Part shown: piece after piece, positions 9,276-17,507 of the stretch
Layout of the letters: each line of letters starts with the position of its first letter
How positions within the stretch are numbered: position 1 is the first letter of the stretch
NCBI RefSeq assembly: GCF_014904705.1
Contig: NZ_JACZCQ010000010.1
Coordinates: 186,001 to 250,000 of the forward strand
Length of the DNA stretch: 64,000 nt
Reading direction: 5' to 3'
Origin: Nisaea sediminum
GTDB lineage: Bacteria; Pseudomonadota; Alphaproteobacteria; Thalassobaculales; Thalassobaculaceae
Translations under genes and position numbers: made by a program
The notes under the pieces: generated by a model
Seen by the model: only the letters and a program-made list of their open reading frames with translations
What the model was told of the DNA's origin: nothing
Databases searched by the model: none

Positions 9276-9508
9276 TGCCAGTCTCCGGAACGCGCGAGAA
9301 CGAGCCAGCGCCAGAGAATGACCGGCCAGAAAATGACGGTCGCGGGAATAAGCAGAAGACGGAACAGATAGCTGCCCCGGCTGCCGGGGTCGATCCGGGT
9401 GATGCCGGCGGTGAGGAAGGCTGCGGCGACCAGCGCACCGGCATAGCCCCAGTATGTTGCGAGTTCGAGAAACGCGCTCACGAACTCCGTGCCCGGTGCC
9501 TGGATCAT
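9272..9508 (-). CDS. 78-residue two-helix membrane protein, first gene of redox operon
   Basis: Starts MIQAPGTEFVSAF and has two hydrophobic helices (about 17-35 and 48-66), the second ending in a tryptophan-rich VIFWPVILWRWL. The ATG at 9508 follows a GGGGAGGA ribosome site, and the stop overlaps the next start. It opens the operon of five genes reading leftward to 7077. I do not recognise the family. The size resembles small accessory subunits of respiratory oxidases, but no specific assignment is made. Confidence 0.65.
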   Translation of the reverse strand: MIQAPGTEFVSAFLELATYWGYAGALVAAAFLTAGITRIDPGSRGSYLFRLLLIPATVIFWPVILWRWLVLARSGDWQ

Positions 9509-9539
9509 CCTGTCGTCCTCCCCCCAAGGCGCCGGTCGG

Positions 9540-10613
9540 CTATCCGGCGTAGTGATGCCGGATTCCGGAAATGGCGTCGTCGATTTCCTGCCCGAGCTGA
9601 GACATGCGGTCGGCGATGTTGCCTGTCGCGCGGAGCTGTTCGTCCGCGGCGGAGCCGTTTTCCTCGATCGACTGCACCATGATCGATACCCGCTCCGAAA
9701 TGTCCTGGAAACCGGCCTGGATCATGGCCAGTGTGTCGCTCAGTTTCGTCGTCATTTCCGCGATGCCGTCAGCCGCTCCCCGGCTGTCCGTTGCGAGCAT
9801 CTTCACCTCTCTCGCGACCACGGCGAAGCCGAGCCCGGCCTCGCCGGCGCGCGCCGCTTCGATCGTCGCGTTGAGGGCCAGCATATTGGTCTGGCCGGCG
9901 ATCGACTTTATCCCGTCGAGGAGCTTCAGAATGCCGTCGATGGCCGCGGAGAGTTCGGAGAGCCTTGCGACGGCTTTGTCGACGGTGCCGGAAATACCTG
10001 TCGCATGATCGAGATTGCGTCCGACATTCTCGCGGATCGTCGCCATGCTGGCGGAAAGCTGTTCCGAGGCGCCGGCGACGTCTCCGATGATGGTGCCCAC
10101 ATTCTCTCCCATCATGCCTGTCAGGCCATCGACAGTGGCCTGGGTTGCCGCAGTCTGCGCCTCGCTATAGGCGGAGGAGGCGATTGTCGCTTCCGCGTTC
10201 ATCAATGTACCGACAAGAAGGCTGGCCTCGCGGGCTTCCCGGCTTCCATCGCCCGATGCGAGGATGCGGGCGGAAAGCTCACGGCCGAGGCAGGCGAAAA
10301 ACTGGCCGTAGACGGCGGGGTTCATCCGGCTCTCGAGATCGCTCTTCGCGAAGCCGCGGATCCTTTCCACATGTGCGGCGTCGATCCCGGTGCGGAACAC
10401 GGCGGCCCATCGGTCCCGCTGGTTCGCAACCCAGTCGCCTTCGTTCTGGCCCCAGAGGAACGCCTTCAATCCGGGAAAGGATTTGCAGAACCCGTATGTG
10501 GCCTTGAGCGTATCATCGATCTCCGGGCTTACATGGCGATCCCAGCACTGCGGGAGCGCGCGCATCTGTTCTGCGGTGAGGCCGCAGCCGGCGATCAGTT
10601 CCGTCACATCCAT
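9540..10613 (-). CDS. Soluble methyl-accepting chemoreceptor with globin-like sensor domain
   Basis: 357 residues without membrane helices. Residues 1-155 resemble a protoglobin/globin-coupled sensor domain (LP-C---V-P-I--TL---Y pattern and the NPAVYGQFF helix). Residues 190-350 form the signalling coiled coil with the invariant hairpin-tip sequence [19 protein letters not shown]. It would signal through CheW/CheA in the cytoplasm. In the sensor domain the usual proximal histidine position appears to be lysine (GFAKSDLE), so heme binding is doubtful. The start at 10613 is preceded by AAGGA; an in-frame GTG at 10646 adds 11 residues and lacks a ribosome site. Confidence 0.83.
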   Translation of the reverse strand: MDVTELIAGCGLTAEQMRALPQCWDRHVSPEIDDTLKATYGFCKSFPGLKAFLWGQNEGDWVANQRDRWAAVFRTGIDAAHVERIRGFAKSDLESRMNPAVYGQFFACLGRELSARILASGDGSREAREASLLVGTLMNAEATIASSAYSEAQTAATQATVDGLTGMMGENVGTIIGDVAGASEQLSASMATIRENVGRNLDHATGISGTVDKAVARLSELSAAIDGILKLLDGIKSIAGQTNMLALNATIEAARAGEAGLGFAVVAREVKMLATDSRGAADGIAEMTTKLSDTLAMIQAGFQDISERVSIMVQSIEENGSAADEQLRATGNIADRMSQLGQEIDDAISGIRHHYAG

Positions 10614-10659
10614 CCGGCCTTGTTCCTTCCGATCAGAGCCTTCCACATATTTCGATCAG

Positions 10660-11004
10660 ATTGGTATGAAGGAGAATTTTCGAGCCGCATTTCAAAAGGT
10701 TGTGAACAATCGTCATCCGCCGGAACGACTCCGGCCGGGAGCCGGGGGGACGCTGCAATGCCGGATTGTGGAACGTGTATGGCTCGAAGCGTGAAAGATT
10801 TGCGCCGAGTCACTATTTGTTAGGGGTCACCTCTTAGGCTGAGAGAACCGGTTCGAACTCCTTCCGGGAGCGGGACGTGCTCTCTCCCAGCTGCCTGGAA
10901 CAGGTGTCCGGAGGTGTCCCGATCCTTGCGCATGTCTCCGCAGAACGGGTCCGGCAAGGGGCGGTGGCGGGAATCACCATTACCCTCATCCTCTAGAGGT
11001 TGCT
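10660..11004. other. Long intergenic region with structured GC-rich segment, no clear gene
   Basis: No convincing coding region. Around 10821-10860 the plus strand reads GGGGTCAC, then GGCTGAGAGAACC, then TTCGAAC, which recalls the first half of a thiamine (THI) element. The second conserved half with the CTGATCTGGATAAT type core is absent. Several short hairpins follow (for example GGGAG/CTCCC around 10865-10888 and CCTGGAACAGG around 10893). It may be a structured leader or small RNA upstream of the gene at 11005; I cannot name an RNA family. Confidence 0.3.
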
Positions 11005-11211
11005 GTGGATCAAACCACGATTAGCATGATCGAAGACGCATATTATGAAACCGTCGTTGAGTCGTTCGATCGCGGCTTGTCGCCCCTTAAGGCCCATATG
11101 GAAGGTGTTGTCGCGGCGGCGATGCTGTTATCGGCAGTCGAAGGTGTCGAGGACGACGAAGCGCGCAAGCAGGTCATGGATCTGGGACTGCGGCCGCGGG
11201 AGGAAGACTGA
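11005..11211 (+). CDS. Small acidic hypothetical protein
   Basis: 68 residues starting at a GTG preceded by AGAGGT at good spacing. The protein is acidic, predicted mostly helical (MDQTTISMIEDAYYETVVES...), with no cysteine and no membrane segment. The real ribosome site and the long leader argue for a genuine gene. Family and function not recognised. Its stop is immediately followed by the convergent stop of the GIY-YIG gene. Confidence 0.55.
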   Translation: MDQTTISMIEDAYYETVVESFDRGLSPLKAHMEGVVAAAMLLSAVEGVEDDEARKQVMDLGLRPREED

Positions 11212-11685
11212 TCAGTTTTCCGGGCACGCCCGGAACTGGATCAGGTGCGCCGGGCAGACATTGCAGTCGCTGCTGCCGAATCCCCTTATCGGCACAGAAA
11301 AATCCGAGGATTCAAGAAGCTTTGAAATCAGGTCACATTCCGTGAATGACCTGAAGGACAGGCCGGCGCGGCTGGCCGCGCAGGTGGTGATCTGGTCGAC
11401 ATGCCATCGTGGCCGGCCGTTGCCGCGCAGGTGCCGGCCAAGGCGCGCCTTTAGGCCGCCGGGTCCTCTTGCACTGCCTGAATACACATAGAGACCTGCC
11501 GGCAGACCGATCTCGCGCTTTGCAATCTGAACGGAGAGGGGCGCTTGCAGCTGCAGGAGGAGCAGGTAACTTCCCGGGCCGGGAGCAATCGTGTCGCTCG
11601 ACAGGTGAACGATACCGGCGTCCGGGATCAGCGCCCGGACGGCCTCAATCAGGCCGTCGAGAGCTGTCCCGGATGACGGGCTCAT
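11212..11685 (-). CDS. GIY-YIG-type (DUF123) nuclease-like protein
   Basis: 157 residues. The core shows GLYVYSGSARGPGGLKARLGRH, the DUF123 variant of the GIY-YIG fold, followed by RWHVDQIT and a C-terminal Cys-rich part (C..GFGSSDCNVCPAHL) found in the family. The family includes uncharacterised bacterial proteins sometimes linked to DNA repair. It lies 2 nt after the malate synthase gene, so it is probably read through from it, although no functional link is evident. Confidence 0.85.
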   Translation of the reverse strand: MSPSSGTALDGLIEAVRALIPDAGIVHLSSDTIAPGPGSYLLLLQLQAPLSVQIAKREIGLPAGLYVYSGSARGPGGLKARLGRHLRGNGRPRWHVDQITTCAASRAGLSFRSFTECDLISKLLESSDFSVPIRGFGSSDCNVCPAHLIQFRACPEN

Positions 11686-11687
11686 CG

Positions 11688-13862
11688 TTATCCGGCGGCT
11701 TTTACTTCGAGGCGCCGGCCGTGCAGCACGGGCTCGGTGTAGCCGCTCGGCTGCTCGCGGCCCTTGAAGACCAGATCGCAGGCCGCCTTGAAGGCGATGC
11801 TCTTGTCATAGTCGGGCGCCATCGGCTTGTAGGCGGGATCGCCCGCGTTCTGACCGTCCACCACCTTCGCCATGCGCTTCATGGTCTCCTCGACCTGAGC
11901 TGCGGTGCAGACGCCGTGATGCAGCCAGTTGGCAATATGCTGGCTGGAGATGCGCAGGGTCGCGCGGTCTTCCATCAGCCCGACATTGTTGATGTCCGGC
12001 ACCTTGGAGCAGCCGACGCCCTGATCGACCCAGCGCACCACATAGCCGAGGATACCCTGGGCGTTGTTGTCCAGTTCCTGCTGGATCGTCGCCGCGTCCC
12101 AGTTCGGCCGCTCGGCCACCGGGATCGAGAGAATGTCGTCCAGATTGGCCCGTCCGCGCGACTTCAGCTCGTTCTGGCGCTGTTTCACGTTCAGGTCGTG
12201 ATAGTGAGTCGCATGCAGCACGGCGGCGGTCGGCGACGGCACCCAGGCCGTGTTCGCTCCAGCTTCCGGATGCGCCTTCTTCTGCTTCAGCATTTCCGCC
12301 ATCAGGTCAGGCATGGCCCACATGCCCTTGCCGATCTGGGCATGGCCCTGCAGTCCGCATTCGAGGCCGATATCGACGTTCCAGTCCTCATAGGCTTTGA
12401 TCCATGAGGACGCCTTCATGTCGCCCTTGCGGATCATCGGGCCCGCTTCCATCGAGGTGTGGATCTCGTCACCGGTGCGGTCGAGGAAGCCGGTATTGAT
12501 GAAGACCACCCGGTCCTTGGCGGCGCGGATGCATTCCTTGAGGTTCACCGTGGTGCGGCGCTCCTCGTCCATGATGCCCATCTTCAGGGTATTGGTCGGC
12601 AGGTCGAGCAGCTTCTCGGTCTCGCTGAAGAGCGCTTCGATGAAGGCGACTTCCTCCGGCCCGTGCATCTTCGGGTTCACGGTGTAGACCGACCCGGCAC
12701 GGCTGTTGCCACCCTTGTTGGCGCCGCGGATGTCATGCAGGGCGATGGCGGCATTGAAGACGCCGTCCATGATGCATTCCGGGATTTCCTTGCCGCCGTC
12801 ATAGTGGATCGCCGGGTTGGTCATCAGCAAGCCGACATTGCGCACCAGCATCAGGCTGCGGCCATGCAGGCGCACTTCGCCGCTGCCGTTCGGCGCGGTG
12901 TAGGTGCGGTCGGGGTTCAGCTTGCGGACGACCTCCTTGCCGCCCTTCACGAAGCTGTCGGAGAGATCGCCCTTCACCAGGCCGAGCCAGTTCCGATAGG
13001 CCAGCACCTTGTCCTCGGCATCGACCGCGGCGACGGAATCCTCGCAGTCCATGATCGTGGTCAGCGCCGCCTCGACGATGACGTCGGCGACGCCGGCCGC
13101 ATCGTCCTTGCCGATCGGATGGTTCTTGTCGATGACGATCTCGAAATGCAGGTCGTTGTTCTTCAGCAGGATCCCGCTGGGCGCGCCCGCATCGCCCTTG
13201 TAACCCGCGAACTGTGCCGGGTTCTTCAGGCCGGTGGCGCCGCCGTTCTTGAGGGCGACCGAAAGAGCTCCGCCGGAGACGGAATAGCCGGCCGCATCGG
13301 CATGGCTGCCGGACGCGAGCGGCGCCGAACGATCGAGGAAGTCTCGGGCCCAGGCGATGACCTTGGCGCCGCGTTTCGGATTATAGGTTCCGCCTGCTTC
13401 GGCGCCGCCTTCGTCGGAGATGGCGTCGGTGCCGTAAAGCGCGTCATAGAGGCTGCCCCAGCGCGCGTTGGCGGCGTTCAGCGCGTATCGTGCGTTCATC
13501 ACCGGAACGACGAGCTGAGGGCCGGCAACCGTCGCGATCTCCGCATCGACACCCGTGGTGCCGACGGAGAAGGCCGGGCCTTCCTCGACCAGATAGCCGA
13601 TTTCCTTCAGAAACGCCTTGTAGGCGTCGAGATCGAAGCCGGCGCCGCGATTGGCCTTGTGCCAGGCGTCGATCTTGTTCTGCAGCTCGTCGCGCTTGGC
13701 GACGAGGGCGCGGTTCTTCGGAGCGAAGTCACGGACAATCTTGTCCAGGCCGTTCCAGAAGGCGGCCGCGTCGACGCCCGTGCCCGGCAGGGCTTCTTTA
13801 TTGATGAACTCGTAGAGCGCTGAGTCGATCTGCAGGCTGCCGATCTCGGTCCGGCTGGTCAT
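11688..13862 (-). CDS. glcB: Malate synthase G
   Basis: Condenses glyoxylate and acetyl-CoA to malate in the glyoxylate/glycolate pathway. 724 residues from [13 protein letters not shown], the usual length of the G isoform. Seen motifs: [14 protein letters not shown] (Mg2+ ligands region), [12 protein letters not shown] (catalytic Arg), [14 protein letters not shown], and [19 protein letters not shown] with the catalytic Asp. An in-frame ATG at 13895 would add 11 residues; the 13862 start follows AAAGGG with 7-9 nt spacing. No isocitrate lyase or glycolate oxidase gene lies in the window. Confidence 0.96.
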   Translation of the reverse strand: MTSRTEIGSLQIDSALYEFINKEALPGTGVDAAAFWNGLDKIVRDFAPKNRALVAKRDELQNKIDAWHKANRGAGFDLDAYKAFLKEIGYLVEEGPAFSVGTTGVDAEIATVAGPQLVVPVMNARYALNAANARWGSLYDALYGTDAISDEGGAEAGGTYNPKRGAKVIAWARDFLDRSAPLASGSHADAAGYSVSGGALSVALKNGGATGLKNPAQFAGYKGDAGAPSGILLKNNDLHFEIVIDKNHPIGKDDAAGVADVIVEAALTTIMDCEDSVAAVDAEDKVLAYRNWLGLVKGDLSDSFVKGGKEVVRKLNPDRTYTAPNGSGEVRLHGRSLMLVRNVGLLMTNPAIHYDGGKEIPECIMDGVFNAAIALHDIRGANKGGNSRAGSVYTVNPKMHGPEEVAFIEALFSETEKLLDLPTNTLKMGIMDEERRTTVNLKECIRAAKDRVVFINTGFLDRTGDEIHTSMEAGPMIRKGDMKASSWIKAYEDWNVDIGLECGLQGHAQIGKGMWAMPDLMAEMLKQKKAHPEAGANTAWVPSPTAAVLHATHYHDLNVKQRQNELKSRGRANLDDILSIPVAERPNWDAATIQQELDNNAQGILGYVVRWVDQGVGCSKVPDINNVGLMEDRATLRISSQHIANWLHHGVCTAAQVEETMKRMAKVVDGQNAGDPAYKPMAPDYDKSIAFKAACDLVFKGREQPSGYTEPVLHGRRLEVKAAG

Positions 13863-13987
13863 TGGGAAGCCCTTTCCGCATGGGGTCATGTTCATCTGAA
13901 TCGCGGCGCATCCTCGTGATCCGAGCGCGGTCGCGCAAGCTGAGGTTCCGCAATGCGGAAACGGAAACCATTTTTTATTGCGGGCGC

Positions 13988-14503
13988 TCAGTCGGCTTTC
14001 TTCGAGAGCAGATTTTCAACGAAATCCCTGAGATCGCCGCCGGTGAATTGGAAGCCGGGCAACCCGGCCGCTTCTGCGGCCTCAAGGTCCGTCAGGTTGT
14101 CGCCGATCAGAAAGGAGCGGGAGAGATCCACGTCCCAGTGCTCGAGCAAATCGAGGATCATTCCGGGGGCCGGCTTGCGCCAATGGGCGAGATCACTGAA
14201 CCGGCCGTCGTCAAAATCCGGATGGAACGGACTGTAGCGGGCATCGTCGATCCCGCCGCCGGCAGCGCGCAGTTCCCGGTCCATCCAGCGATGCAGGGCC
14301 TCTACCTCTTCGGGGCCGAAATAGCCGCGCGCAATTCCGGACTGATTGGTGACAATGAACACGAGGTATCCGCGCGCCTTGAGCAGCGCTACGGCCTCGG
14401 GGGCGCCGGCGATCCACTCGATCTGTTCAGGCTTGTGCGGGTAGCCGGAGTCCCGGTTGAGGACGCCGTCACGGTCGAGGAAGGCTGCTGGTCTTTTGGT
14501 CAT
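13988..14503 (-). CDS. GmhB-like HAD phosphatase (histidinol-phosphatase type) lacking zinc ligands
   Basis: 171-residue HAD hydrolase. Motif [12 protein letters not shown] gives D10 and D12, motif II is VTNQSG at 51-56, motif III RKPAPGM at 109-115, motif [13 protein letters not shown]. This arrangement is that of D-glycero-D-manno-heptose-1,7-bisphosphate 7-phosphatase (GmhB). The family zinc loop normally has Cys/His ligands (CPHHP...CxC); here that loop reads [11 protein letters not shown]...LAHWRKP, so the cysteines are missing. Activity on a sugar bisphosphate is likely; exact substrate uncertain. Single gene, no LPS heptose genes nearby. Confidence 0.83.
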   Translation of the reverse strand: MTKRPAAFLDRDGVLNRDSGYPHKPEQIEWIAGAPEAVALLKARGYLVFIVTNQSGIARGYFGPEEVEALHRWMDRELRAAGGGIDDARYSPFHPDFDDGRFSDLAHWRKPAPGMILDLLEHWDVDLSRSFLIGDNLTDLEAAEAAGLPGFQFTGGDLRDFVENLLSKKAD

Positions 14504-15022
14504 CCGAATGCCGCTTTGCCAATCTTTTGCGCATGAGACGATGAGATCGAAGCGTTCCCGTCCGATGGCGAACGGGAGTGAGTTTGTTCACAGCCCGTCA
14601 GCGCGCTGCGCATTTTGGTCAAATCCCTTGGTTTCTTTACGTTATCTTCATTCCCATATCGCACAGTAGGCGACGTAATGCATCGGACCTCTCCTTGGCC
14701 CGCCAATTGCATACTTTCGTACTTAAACCGAAAAAGGGCCGGGGCACCGCGCAAGGGCGCTGGAGCCGGGCTCAGAGCCGACGGAGTAGGACAGAATGGT
14801 CCGCATAATGGAAATTGTACGTAAATCCGTGCATGCTCTGTTTCATCCGTATCGTCCGGAGAAACGCTATATGCGCGGCAACTCGGCCCGCTGAGGTCTG
14901 CGAGCCTGCGTTTTGCCGCATCCGCCCGAGATCCTCTCGCGACCTTGCCCGTGCGGACTTCCAACCGCAGAGCGGGTCTGTATAGTGGTGCGACGGGGCC
15001 GGATATGTCATAGCGTCGGGAC
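14504..15022. other. 519-nt intergenic region, no gene recognised
   Basis: Separates the GmhB-like gene (leftward) from the HtrA-like gene (rightward), so it should hold two divergent promoters. Open frames crossing it look non-coding: their residue composition is arginine/serine/proline-rich and none has a good ribosome site. The segment around 14630-14720 is less GC-rich than its surroundings, suited to promoters. I see no repeat, tRNA or known riboswitch in it. Confidence 0.45.
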
Positions 15023-15982
15023 ATGATGGAACAGGAACGCGCACAGTCGCCTCGACAGCAGGATTACGGTTTCGATCTCGACCGGGTCTATGCTTCCCTG
15101 GTCGGGATCAGAACGGCCATCCCGGACGATGCCTTCACGGCAGACATTCTCGGCACGGAGCGGAGCGGCAACGGTGTCGTGATCCGCGAGGACGGACTGG
15201 TTCTGACCATCGGCTATCTCGTGACGGAGGCCGAGCAGGTCTGGATCACCGATAATTTCGGCCGCGCCCTCGCCGGCCATGTGCTCGGATACGATCAGGA
15301 AACAGGTTTCGGTCTCGTACAGGCTCTCGGACATCTCGATCTTCCGGCGCTCCCGCTCGGAGATTCGGACATTCTCGAAGAGGGCGATCCGGTGATCCTC
15401 GGCGGCGTCGGCGGCGCGAAGACGGCCGTTGCGGCTGAGGTCATGGCGATCCGTGAATTCGCAGGCTACTGGGAATATCTGCTCGACAAGGCGATCTTCA
15501 CCGCGCCGGCACATCCCAACTGGGGCGGCTGCGGTCTGATCGGTCCGGATGGAAGCCTGCTCGGGATCGGCTCGCTCATGGTGCAGCAGACCACCGAGGA
15601 CGGCGCGATCGACGGCAACATGGTGGTGCCGATCAATCTTCTCAAACCGATTCTCGATCAGCTTTCGACCTTCGGACGGGTCGCAAAGCCGCCGCGCCCG
15701 TGGCTCGGCATTTTCGGTACGGAGATTCAGGACCAGGTCGTGGTCGCCGCCCTGAGCGAGAACGGCCCGGCCGACGAGGCGAATATCCAGGTCGGCGACA
15801 TCGTCGTCGCCGTGGACGACGCGCGGGTCAAATCGCTTGCGGAATTCTTCCGCCATGTCTGGGCCCTGGGCGAGGCGGGGGTCACCGTACCGCTCTCGCT
15901 CGCACGCGACGGCGAGATCCTGAATGCGAAAGTGCGGTCGATTTCGCGCGATGCACTCCTGAAATCGCCGGCGGTTCACTGA
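15023..15982 (+). CDS. HtrA/DegP-like protein with PDZ domain, catalytic triad lost (pseudoprotease)
   Basis: 319 residues: a trypsin-like domain (about 20-215) followed by one PDZ domain (about 225-310, with the GIFGTEI...ENGPADEANIQVGDIVVAVDD pattern). The S1C fold landmarks are clear (GNGVVIREDGLVLT, GYDQETG, GGCGLIGPDGSLLGIGS), but all three catalytic positions are changed: the TNxHV histidine is Y65, the TDLAV aspartate is G95, and the GNSGG serine is W167. No signal peptide or membrane helix is seen, unlike normal HtrA, so it may be cytoplasmic. A binding or scaffold role is inferred. The ribosome site before 15023 is weak. Confidence 0.8.
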   Translation: MMEQERAQSPRQQDYGFDLDRVYASLVGIRTAIPDDAFTADILGTERSGNGVVIREDGLVLTIGYLVTEAEQVWITDNFGRALAGHVLGYDQETGFGLVQALGHLDLPALPLGDSDILEEGDPVILGGVGGAKTAVAAEVMAIREFAGYWEYLLDKAIFTAPAHPNWGGCGLIGPDGSLLGIGSLMVQQTTEDGAIDGNMVVPINLLKPILDQLSTFGRVAKPPRPWLGIFGTEIQDQVVVAALSENGPADEANIQVGDIVVAVDDARVKSLAEFFRHVWALGEAGVTVPLSLARDGEILNAKVRSISRDALLKSPAVH

Positions 15983-16129
15983 GCGCCGCAACCGGCATCT
16001 GAAACACGCGTTCCACTTTCTTTGGTGCAATGCAGCAAAGACAGTGCCACTATCGTCGGCCAATGGTGTGGAGATTGCGGCGGCCGGCCCCGGCTATCGC
16101 CGCGTCCTCCGGAGAACGGAGCCAAAGCA

Positions 16130-17392
16130 ATGCTGTATCATATGTATGAAGCCACCCGTATGGCGATCATGCCGTGGCGTCTCGGTGCGCAGGCGGTCCG
16201 CAATTCGGTCATGGCGCCCTGGAGCCCGCTCTCCTATACGCCGATCGGCCGGCAGATCGGGTCCGCGGCGGAGCTTTTCGAACGCGTGACCCGACGGTAT
16301 GGCAAGCCGGAATGGGGGCTCGACAAGACGGTGATCGACGGCAAGGAGGTCGCGGTCGAGGAAGACGCCGTGATCCATCGTGCCTATTGCAGCCTGGTGA
16401 ATTTCAAGCGTGACACCAAGCGCAAGGATCCGAAGCTGCTGGTGGTGGCGCCGCTTTCAGGGCACTACGCAACGCTGTTGCGGGGTACCGTGGAAGCGAT
16501 GCTTCCGGACCACGACGTCTACGTGACCGACTGGAACGACTGCCGCTACGTGCCGATCACCTCCGACCGTTTCAATCTGAACGACTACATCGATTACATT
16601 ATCGACTTCCTGCACTATCTCGGGCCGAACACGCATGTGATCGCGGTCTGCCAGCCGAGCGTGCCTGTGCTCGCCGCGGTGTCCGTGATGTCCGGCTGGG
16701 GAGATATCTGCGCCCCGGCGTCGATGACCCTGATGGGTGGGCCGATCGATACAAGACGCAACCCGACGGCGGTCAACAAGCTCGCCAAGGAACACGCCAT
16801 CGAGTGGTTCGAGCGCCATGTCGTGACCATGGTGCCGCCGCCCTATCCGGGCATGGGCCGCCGGGTCTATCCGGGTTTCATCCAGCTCACCAACTTCATT
16901 TCGATGAACCTCGACCGGCACATGATCTCGCTGAACGAGCTGTTCGATCACCTGGTCCAGGGCGACGACGAAGAGGCGGACAAGCGGAAGGCCTTCTACG
17001 AGGAATATCTCGCGGTCATGGATCTGCCGGCGGAATTCTATCTGCAGACGGTCGAGACCGTGTTCCAGAAACATTCCCTGCCGAAGGGCGAGATGATCGC
17101 ACGCTGGCATCCGGTGAAGCCGGAAGCGATCACGAGGACGGCGATATGCTGCGTCGAGGGTGAACTGGACGATATTTCCGGCGTCGGCCAGACCAAGGCC
17201 GCGCTCGATCTCGCCTCCAACCTTCCGGATTCGATGAAGCATTATCACCTGCAGAAGAATGTCGGACATTACGGCATCTTCAACGGTGGACGCTGGCGGC
17301 GGGAAATCGCACCGATGGTGAAGGAATTCATCCGGACCCACGATCACGAGCTCGGCGCAAAGGCCCGCAAGCTGCACGCGATCGCGGGCTAG
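16130..17392 (+). CDS. phaZ: Intracellular polyhydroxybutyrate depolymerase
   Basis: Degrades native intracellular PHB granules to release hydroxybutyrate. 420 residues, the typical length. The alpha/beta hydrolase fold uses a cysteine nucleophile, C174, in AVCQPSVPVL, as in PhaZa1-type depolymerases rather than a GxSxG serine. The family start MLYHMYEATR and the PLSGHYATLLRGTVEAMLP oxyanion region are present, as is the late catalytic His in VGHYGIFNG. The ATG at 16130 follows ACGGAG. No PHB synthase or phasin gene is in the window. Confidence 0.94.
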   Translation: MLYHMYEATRMAIMPWRLGAQAVRNSVMAPWSPLSYTPIGRQIGSAAELFERVTRRYGKPEWGLDKTVIDGKEVAVEEDAVIHRAYCSLVNFKRDTKRKDPKLLVVAPLSGHYATLLRGTVEAMLPDHDVYVTDWNDCRYVPITSDRFNLNDYIDYIIDFLHYLGPNTHVIAVCQPSVPVLAAVSVMSGWGDICAPASMTLMGGPIDTRRNPTAVNKLAKEHAIEWFERHVVTMVPPPYPGMGRRVYPGFIQLTNFISMNLDRHMISLNELFDHLVQGDDEEADKRKAFYEEYLAVMDLPAEFYLQTVETVFQKHSLPKGEMIARWHPVKPEAITRTAICCVEGELDDISGVGQTKAALDLASNLPDSMKHYHLQKNVGHYGIFNGGRWRREIAPMVKEFIRTHDHELGAKARKLHAIAG

Positions 17393-17425
17393 AACAGCGC
17401 TAACGCCAAATCGGACAGAGTAACT

Positions 17426-17455
17426 GGGCCGCCGGACTTGCTCTTTCGGCGGCCC
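17426..17455 (+). terminator. Hairpin after phaZ
   Basis: GGGCCGCCG at 17426-17434 and CGGCGGCCC at 17447-17455 form a perfect 9-bp GC stem with a 12-nt loop, 34 nt after the phaZ stop. It lacks a following T-run, so termination would be weak or only transcript-stabilising. Confidence 0.45.
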
Positions 17456-17507
17456 GTTGCCATCATCCCTCTTCCTTTCCCGACCTCCCCGATTTCAGAG
17501 GAAAAAG

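Noticed and set aside
10840-10860. GGTTCGAACTCC resembles a tRNA T-arm
   Set aside because: The stems on either side do not pair, and no acceptor, D or anticodon arm can be drawn.
10821-10900. Complete TPP riboswitch
   Set aside because: Only the 5' half is similar; the second conserved half is missing and no thiamine gene follows.
14500-15024. Leftward 174-codon frame filling the intergenic gap
   Set aside because: Composition is Arg/Ser/Pro-rich, there is no ribosome site, and it runs into both neighbouring genes.
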